Below the pieces are notes generated by a model that did no database searches, was not told the DNA's origin, and was given only the letters and a program-made list of their open reading frames with translations. The position numbers and the translations under genes are program-made. Shown here in pieces: positions 7,145 to 10,152 of a DNA stretch of 10,152 bases (positions are counted from its first letter, which is position 1; each line of letters opens with the position of its first letter). This DNA is from an uncultured Variovorax sp. GTDB lineage: Bacteria; Pseudomonadota; Gammaproteobacteria; Burkholderiales; Burkholderiaceae_C. The stretch spans positions 1 through 10,152 of the forward strand of contig CAIQMJ010000699.1 in assembly GCA_903872875.1 (NCBI GenBank), read 5' to 3'.

Positions 7145-8014
7145 ATGAAAGAAAGCAAGACTGAAGTGGACACTGTCGTCGAAGCGGAGGGCAGGTCGTA
7201 CGCGGCGCCGGCGCTGGAGAAAGGCCTCGATATCCTCGAAGCGCTCTGTCACAGTGCAGAACCGCTCTCGCAGAAGGACATTGCTCAGCGAGTCGGGCGT
7301 AGCGTCGGCGAGATTTACCGGATGGTGGCGTGCTTGGTCAGTCGCAACTATGTGACGCTGGTTGACGAGAACAGCTACGGCATCACCACCAAACTGTTCG
7401 AGCTTGCGCACATCAATTCGCCTACGCAGCGTTTGCTTCAGGAAGCGACATCTCTGATGCAGCGTCTGGCTAGCGAGCTGGACCAGTCCTGCCACCTCAC
7501 GGTCTACGGTCAGGGCAAGCAGGTGGTGTTGTTCAAAGTGGATACCCCGAGTGGTATGGGGTTCGCAATCCGTGCAGGTGCCGAGGTGGACGTGTTGGTT
7601 TCAGCTTCGGGGCGCGTCCTGTTGGCGTTTCAGGAAGAAGAGACCCGAGCGTTGCGAATCCAGGAATCGTTGGCACGTCGTCCGGAACACGCTAACCCTC
7701 AAATCAACAACATACTCGATTCGATCCGCTCTACAGGCTATGAGTCCATCCCGAGTGTGCAGGTTCGAGGCCTGTACGCAGTTAGCTTCCCGATCCTGGA
7801 CAGCCAAGGTCATGCGATCGCTGCGCTCACGGTGCCGTACGCGGAAAGGATTGATCTCATCCAACGCAAGTCGATCCCCGAAGTCACTGAAGCACTGGGC
7901 GAAGCTGCGCGAACATTGTCCAAGCGGATCGGTGGTCTGATCTCGTCCTCAAGTCTGGATGGCGCCGATAGAGCGACTGCGCTGAAACGGAATTCACGCG
8001 CCGCAGGACGATAG
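7145..8014 (+). CDS. IclR-family transcriptional regulator
   Basis: A 289-residue cytoplasmic DNA-binding regulator. Residues ~20-85 form the winged helix-turn-helix: APALEKGLDILEAL opens it, LSQKDIAQRVGRSVGEIYRMVACLVSR contains the recognition helix, and a short wing follows. Residues ~92-270 form the effector-binding domain, with LTVYGQGKQVVLFKVD, the family motif VLVSASGRVLLAF (150-162) and SIPSVQVRGLYAVSFPILD. A short hydrophilic tail follows. The ATG at 7145 was chosen because GGAG (7135-7138) precedes it by 6 bases and it begins a normal-length IclR protein; a frame from 7064 adds 27 unconserved residues. The gene is divergent from the TRAP/catabolic operon, the usual arrangement for a local regulator, so it probably responds to the transported compound or a derivative. 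Whether it activates or represses is not evident. Confidence 0.96.
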   Translation: MKESKTEVDTVVEAEGRSYAAPALEKGLDILEALCHSAEPLSQKDIAQRVGRSVGEIYRMVACLVSRNYVTLVDENSYGITTKLFELAHINSPTQRLLQEATSLMQRLASELDQSCHLTVYGQGKQVVLFKVDTPSGMGFAIRAGAEVDVLVSASGRVLLAFQEEETRALRIQESLARRPEHANPQINNILDSIRSTGYESIPSVQVRGLYAVSFPILDSQGHAIAALTVPYAERIDLIQRKSIPEVTEALGEAARTLSKRIGGLISSSSLDGADRATALKRNSRAAGR

Positions 8015-8019
8015 CGCCT

Positions 8020-8146
8020 TGGGCTTCCCCCGGTTTCCCGGACACATCGAATGACAGGATGTGCCTAGGAGGCGGATATGCCAAGGACAAGACGGACGTT
8101 CACGGGCGAGTTCAAACGGGAGGCGGTGAAGCTGGTCAAGCAGCCC
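8020..8146 (+). mobile_element. Left-end remnant of an IS3-family insertion sequence
   Basis: TGGGCTTCCCCCGGTTTCCC starting at 8020 looks like the terminal inverted repeat and outer end of an IS3-family element, followed at the usual distance by an orfA start with a strong AGGAGG ribosome binding site (8067-8072). No matching right end or orfB (DDE transposase) is found in the window, so the element is truncated near 8146. It begins about six bases after the iclR-like stop codon. The family is inferred from the orfA start; the exact boundary is uncertain. Confidence 0.65.
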
Positions 8147-8203
8147 AGCACTTCCTTGTTCGCCGAGGGCCCGCGTTTGCGGTTCTCGTGCAGATCCTCG
8201 TGA
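8078..8203 (+). pseudogene. Truncated IS3-family orfA (transposase helix-turn-helix subunit)
   Basis: The reading frame starts MPRTRRTFTGEFKREAVKLV, the characteristic N-terminus of IS3-family OrfA proteins, which bind the element ends through a helix-turn-helix. After about residue 23 (position 8146) the similarity stops abruptly and the frame ends at 8201-8203 with only 41 codons, where a full orfA has roughly 90-110. The helix-turn-helix and leucine-zipper regions are missing, so no functional transposase is made. A deletion or a second insertion at about 8146 is the likely cause. Confidence 0.8.
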
Positions 8204-8447
8204 TCTGGACGGCGATGAGGAAGCCGGGCAGCAGCGCCTGATCTTCGCGTAGCGCACCTTCCCGAGCGCTGGCCGAATGCGCCGGATCCGATCCTCGTAC
8301 TCCTTGCGCATGGCCTCGTTCGGGGCCGCTACTACGAAGCTGGTGGAAGTGGGAACGCGGTACCGTGACTGTCGAGCCGCTGCGCTGGCAGTTCGTCAAT
8401 AAGGCCGACCCTTCAGGGAGCCGTGCTGGAGACCGACGCTGAAGCGC
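8147..8447. other. About 300 bases without an assignable gene
   Basis: This stretch lies between the broken IS3 end and the stop codon of the DUF995-like gene. I recognise no protein here. A minus-strand reading beginning near 8311 gives MRKEYEDRIRRIRPALGKV, and a shift of frame near 8255 continues LREDQALLPGFLIAVQI. This looks faintly protein-like and could be a decayed gene fragment brought in with the rearrangement, but I cannot name a family. No terminator or promoter is convincing. Confidence 0.3.
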
Positions 8448-8831
8448 TCATTCGATCTTCAGGACTTCTGCGTTTGGCTGACCATCTGGATTTTGCGCGT
8501 TGACGCGCATCAGCGTGGTTCCGTCGCGGAAGTAGAAATTGCATCCTGAGTCGTCGGGGAACACCACACAGAGTGCGCCGTCATCCCGCACGCTCCACTT
8601 TGCTGCGCCGTTCGCTCCGATATTTGCGTTCCGCATGTTGTTCCAGTACATGCGCCCGCCTGAGCGCATGTCCCATTTGATCAAGTTCCCGCTGGCGAGG
8701 TGCTTGAAGGTTTGGGTCTTCCCGCTGAACTCCTGGTCGACCTCCGCTTTGGAGAGAAAAGTGCGCGCAACTTGGCCGTGCGCGAGGCCCATCGCAAGGA
8801 GGGCGGACAGGACAGACAGTTTTCGGAGCAT
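8448..8831 (-). CDS. Small secreted protein, DUF995-like
   Basis: A 127-residue protein with a clear Sec signal peptide: a basic start MLRK, a hydrophobic core SVLSALLAMGLA, and probable cleavage around residue 19-20 (AHG/Q). The mature part reads LSKAEVDQEFSGKT, then GGRMYW, then AKWSVRDDGALCVVF and C97 before a strand FYFRDG. This order (start helix plus GKT, glycine-aromatic strand, W-x-V-x-DDG-x-L-C, second cysteine) resembles DUF995 proteins, whose function is unknown. Cys88 and Cys97 could form a disulfide in the periplasm. The ATG at 8831 is fixed by the signal peptide, although no good Shine-Dalgarno sequence precedes it. It stands alone, not in an operon with the catabolic genes. The family assignment is tentative; that it is a real secreted protein is more secure. 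Confidence 0.75.
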   Translation of the reverse strand: MLRKLSVLSALLAMGLAHGQVARTFLSKAEVDQEFSGKTQTFKHLASGNLIKWDMRSGGRMYWNNMRNANIGANGAAKWSVRDDGALCVVFPDDSGCNFYFRDGTTLMRVNAQNPDGQPNAEVLKIE

Positions 8832-8967
8832 TGGATTTCGGGGTGGTGCGGATCTGGATGGTGCCGGAACGCGGGCCGGCGCGTGATCCCCCGAATTTGG
8901 TATGCCACCGGAAAAGTTCCGATGTCTGCCTGGTCAACCGGCTGTTGGCGCGCCGGTGCCGTAGGCC

Positions 8968-8993
8968 AAAAAAAAGCCCGCACGAGGCGGGCT
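8968..8993 (-). terminator. Rho-independent terminator (minus strand)
   Basis: On the minus strand the stem AGCCCGC / GCGGGCT with a 5-base loop (stem arms 8987-8993 and 8975-8981) is followed at once by eight T residues (complement of 8968-8975). It is placed to end transcription of the zinc-ribbon gene, whose stop is about 120 bases upstream, and to insulate the DUF995-like gene. The plus strand has no T run after the stem. The region 8832-9112 holds no other feature I can support. Confidence 0.92.
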
Positions 8994-9112
8994 AAATGGG
9001 CCAGAGCCCTGGGGGAAGAACTGGGCGTCGATCAGATGTGTACGATTCGATGTGCCACATGCGCCCGAAACCCGCGGGCCCCTGACAGCATGTCGACTTT
9101 GGATGTGATGTC

Positions 9113-9379
9113 TCAGCCCGGCTGGGCAACTCTTTCCGAAGCGATCGGGGACGCGGGGTCCCTCTCGGGGACCGCCGCTGCAGGCAGCGTGTCAAACGTC
9201 GAACTGGGGGCGTATGTCGTCCGGACCGTTCTGGGCAACCGTCCTTTGGCAATGAACGCGCGTGTACCGCAATCTCTGCACTCGTACAGATGCTTCCACG
9301 GTATGAGCCGCATCCACCACGCCCTACGCGCTCGGTAGATCGAGGGCTGCTCACATGCACAGAATCCAGCTTTTTTCAC
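9113..9379 (-). CDS. Small zinc-ribbon-like protein (CxC...CxxC)
   Basis: An 88-residue protein with four cysteines in a probable zinc-binding arrangement: C7-A-C9 near the N-terminus and C34-R-D-C37 at the end of the conserved core. Between them lies a distinctive YRARRAWWMRLIP stretch (15-27) leading into YECRDCG. I recall this pattern from small uncharacterised proteins common in Burkholderiales, sometimes with longer variable tails; here residues ~45-88 are low-complexity and Pro/Ala/Thr-rich. The GTG at 9379 was chosen because GGAGG (9388-9392) lies 8 bases upstream; an ATG at 9397 would add six residues and overlap that site. The function is unknown; a membrane-associated or RNA/DNA-contacting role is only a guess. 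A strong terminator follows downstream. Confidence 0.7.
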   Translation of the reverse strand: MKKAGFCACEQPSIYRARRAWWMRLIPWKHLYECRDCGTRAFIAKGRLPRTVRTTYAPSSTFDTLPAAAVPERDPASPIASERVAQPG

Positions 9380-9387
9380 GGTGTCCG

Positions 9388-9392
9388 CCTCC
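9388..9392 (-). promoter_or_regulatory. Ribosome binding site deciding the GTG start of the zinc-ribbon gene
   Basis: GGAGG on the minus strand, 8 bases before the GTG at 9379. Its strength favours the GTG over the ATG at 9397, which has no site of its own. Confidence 0.65.
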
Positions 9393-9400
9393 AACATATT

Positions 9401-9459
9401 CAGGGCGGATGATGTCGCGGAACTGCTTAAGGCAGCCTGACCTGTGGGTTGCCGCCCTG
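9401..9459. repeat. Long-range 8-bp inverted repeat upstream of the zinc-ribbon gene
   Basis: CAGGGCGG (9401-9408) and CCGCCCTG (9452-9459) are perfect complements separated by 43 bases, and the interval contains a smaller near-palindrome CTGCTTAAGGCAG (9423-9435). It could fold as a stem with an inner hairpin, mark a boundary of the degraded gltI-like gene, or be chance. Confidence 0.35.
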
Positions 9460-9527
9460 TTGCTGGACTCCGCCAGCCCTGGCTGACCGACCGGCGGCGC
9501 CCGGTCAGGATGACTTGGCCGGACGCA

Positions 9528-10152
9528 TGCTCTTACCAGTCGGGATCGGACAAGTTCGTCGGGTATCACAGCCGAACTGTGCGAACGCGTACTCGGCACG
9601 CTGTTGCCCTAGGCCACGATCAAGTACATGCCCGTTACCTCGCAGGATCGAATCCCGCTTCTGCAGAACGGCACCATCGACATCGAATGCGGCTCGACCA
9701 CCAACAACGCCGCCCGCAAGCACAGGCCGCTTTCGCCGTGACCACGTCCGCGACGGAGGCGCGCCTCGCCGTCAAGGCCGCCTACAGGATTACCTCTGCA
9801 GACCAACTCATCGGCAGGATTGTCGTCACCACGACCGGACCCACGCTGATTCAGCGTCTGCGCAGGCTGGAACATGACAACGGCAGTTCATTCAGCCTCC
9901 TCTATGGCAAGGATCCCGCCGACAGTTTCCTGCTGCTGGAGAGCGGTCGTGCCGACGCCTTCTCGACGGACGACAACACGCTGGCGGGCAACATCTCCAA
10001 TTCGAATAGTCCGCACGACCACAGGTTCGTCGGCAAGCCACTGGGGTCGAGCCGCTCTCGATCATGATGCGCAAGGACTGCGTTCGCTTCAAGGTGGGAG
10101 TCGACGAGGTCATCAAGAAGATGATGAGCTCCGCGGAGATCGAACAGCTCCA
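9528..10152 (+). pseudogene. gltI: Glutamate/aspartate ABC transporter binding protein (GltI-like), degraded, off the right edge
   Basis: The intact family is a periplasmic receptor of a glutamate/aspartate-type ABC importer. The plus strand shows its motifs in order but in changing frames. CSYQSGSDKFVGYH (from 9528) is followed after an extra base near 9567-9570 by AELCERVLGTLLP, then an in-frame TAG at 9610-9612. YMPVTSQDRIPLLQNGTIDI and ECGSTTNN follow in the same frame, the diagnostic core of GltI proteins. A shift at about 9712-9726 leads to QAAFAVTT, VVTTTGPT and DSFLLLESGRADAF. A further shift in the G run 10043-10046 restores VEPLSIMMRKD and SSAEIEQL near the C-terminus. The signal peptide and first strands are missing upstream of 9528. 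With at least three frameshifts and a stop it cannot encode a working protein; the end lies beyond the window. Confidence 0.88.

Noticed and set aside
6801..7148. A 115-codon frame between the operon and the regulator
   Set aside because: It overlaps the regulator start, has no ribosome binding site or conserved motif, and its Arg/Ala-rich content is typical of chance high-GC frames.
8968..8993. Possible bidirectional terminator
   Set aside because: Only the minus strand has a T run after the stem; on the plus strand the stem is followed by AAATGGG, so termination of plus-strand transcripts is not supported.
1..10152. CRISPR array, tRNA, rRNA or toxin-antitoxin module
   Set aside because: No regularly spaced direct repeats, cloverleaf-like sequence, ribosomal RNA stretch or recognisable toxin-antitoxin pair was seen on either strand.

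Overview
This window is about 62% GC by eye and reads like a catabolic island from a betaproteobacterium, most likely of the order Burkholderiales (Comamonadaceae or Alcaligenaceae type). That placement is inferred from the style of its protein families: a TRAP transporter with an IclR regulator, a small YRARRxWWMRL zinc-ribbon protein, a GltI-type binding protein and an IS3-family left end. No 16S rRNA or other marker gene is present.

Positions 1-6668 hold a seven-gene minus-strand operon. In transcription order it encodes a VOC/glyoxalase-fold protein, a TRAP solute-binding protein (DctP type), a fused TRAP membrane component (DctQ+DctM), an NAD(P)-dependent epimerase-like reductase, a classical SDR oxidoreductase, an ABM-fold small protein and a 3-hydroxyacyl-CoA dehydrogenase. 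Three consecutive junctions (transporter/epimerase, epimerase/SDR, SDR/ABM) are overlapping or nearly so, two of them exact ATGA overlaps. The set looks like uptake of an organic acid followed by redox steps and a beta-oxidation-like step. The substrate cannot be read from sequence. The last gene carries at least two single-base frameshifts in this window, so the pathway may be decaying, or the sequence may contain indel errors.

Positions 6669-7144 are a divergent regulatory region. It contains a plausible minus-strand promoter, three palindromes that could be operators, and a strong GC-rich hairpin in the leader of an IclR-family regulator (7145-8014, plus strand). This regulator is the obvious candidate to control the operon.

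From 8015 to the right edge the window becomes a patchwork: the left end of an IS3-family element with a truncated orfA directly after the regulator's stop codon, about 300 bases with no assignable gene, a secreted DUF995-like small protein, a clear intrinsic terminator, a small zinc-ribbon protein, and a multiply frameshifted glutamate/aspartate ABC-transporter binding protein (GltI-like) running off the right edge. I see no CRISPR array, tRNA, rRNA or phage module. The interpretable biology is a transporter-linked catabolic operon next to a decaying accessory region; I do not see convincing evidence of a wholly new system.
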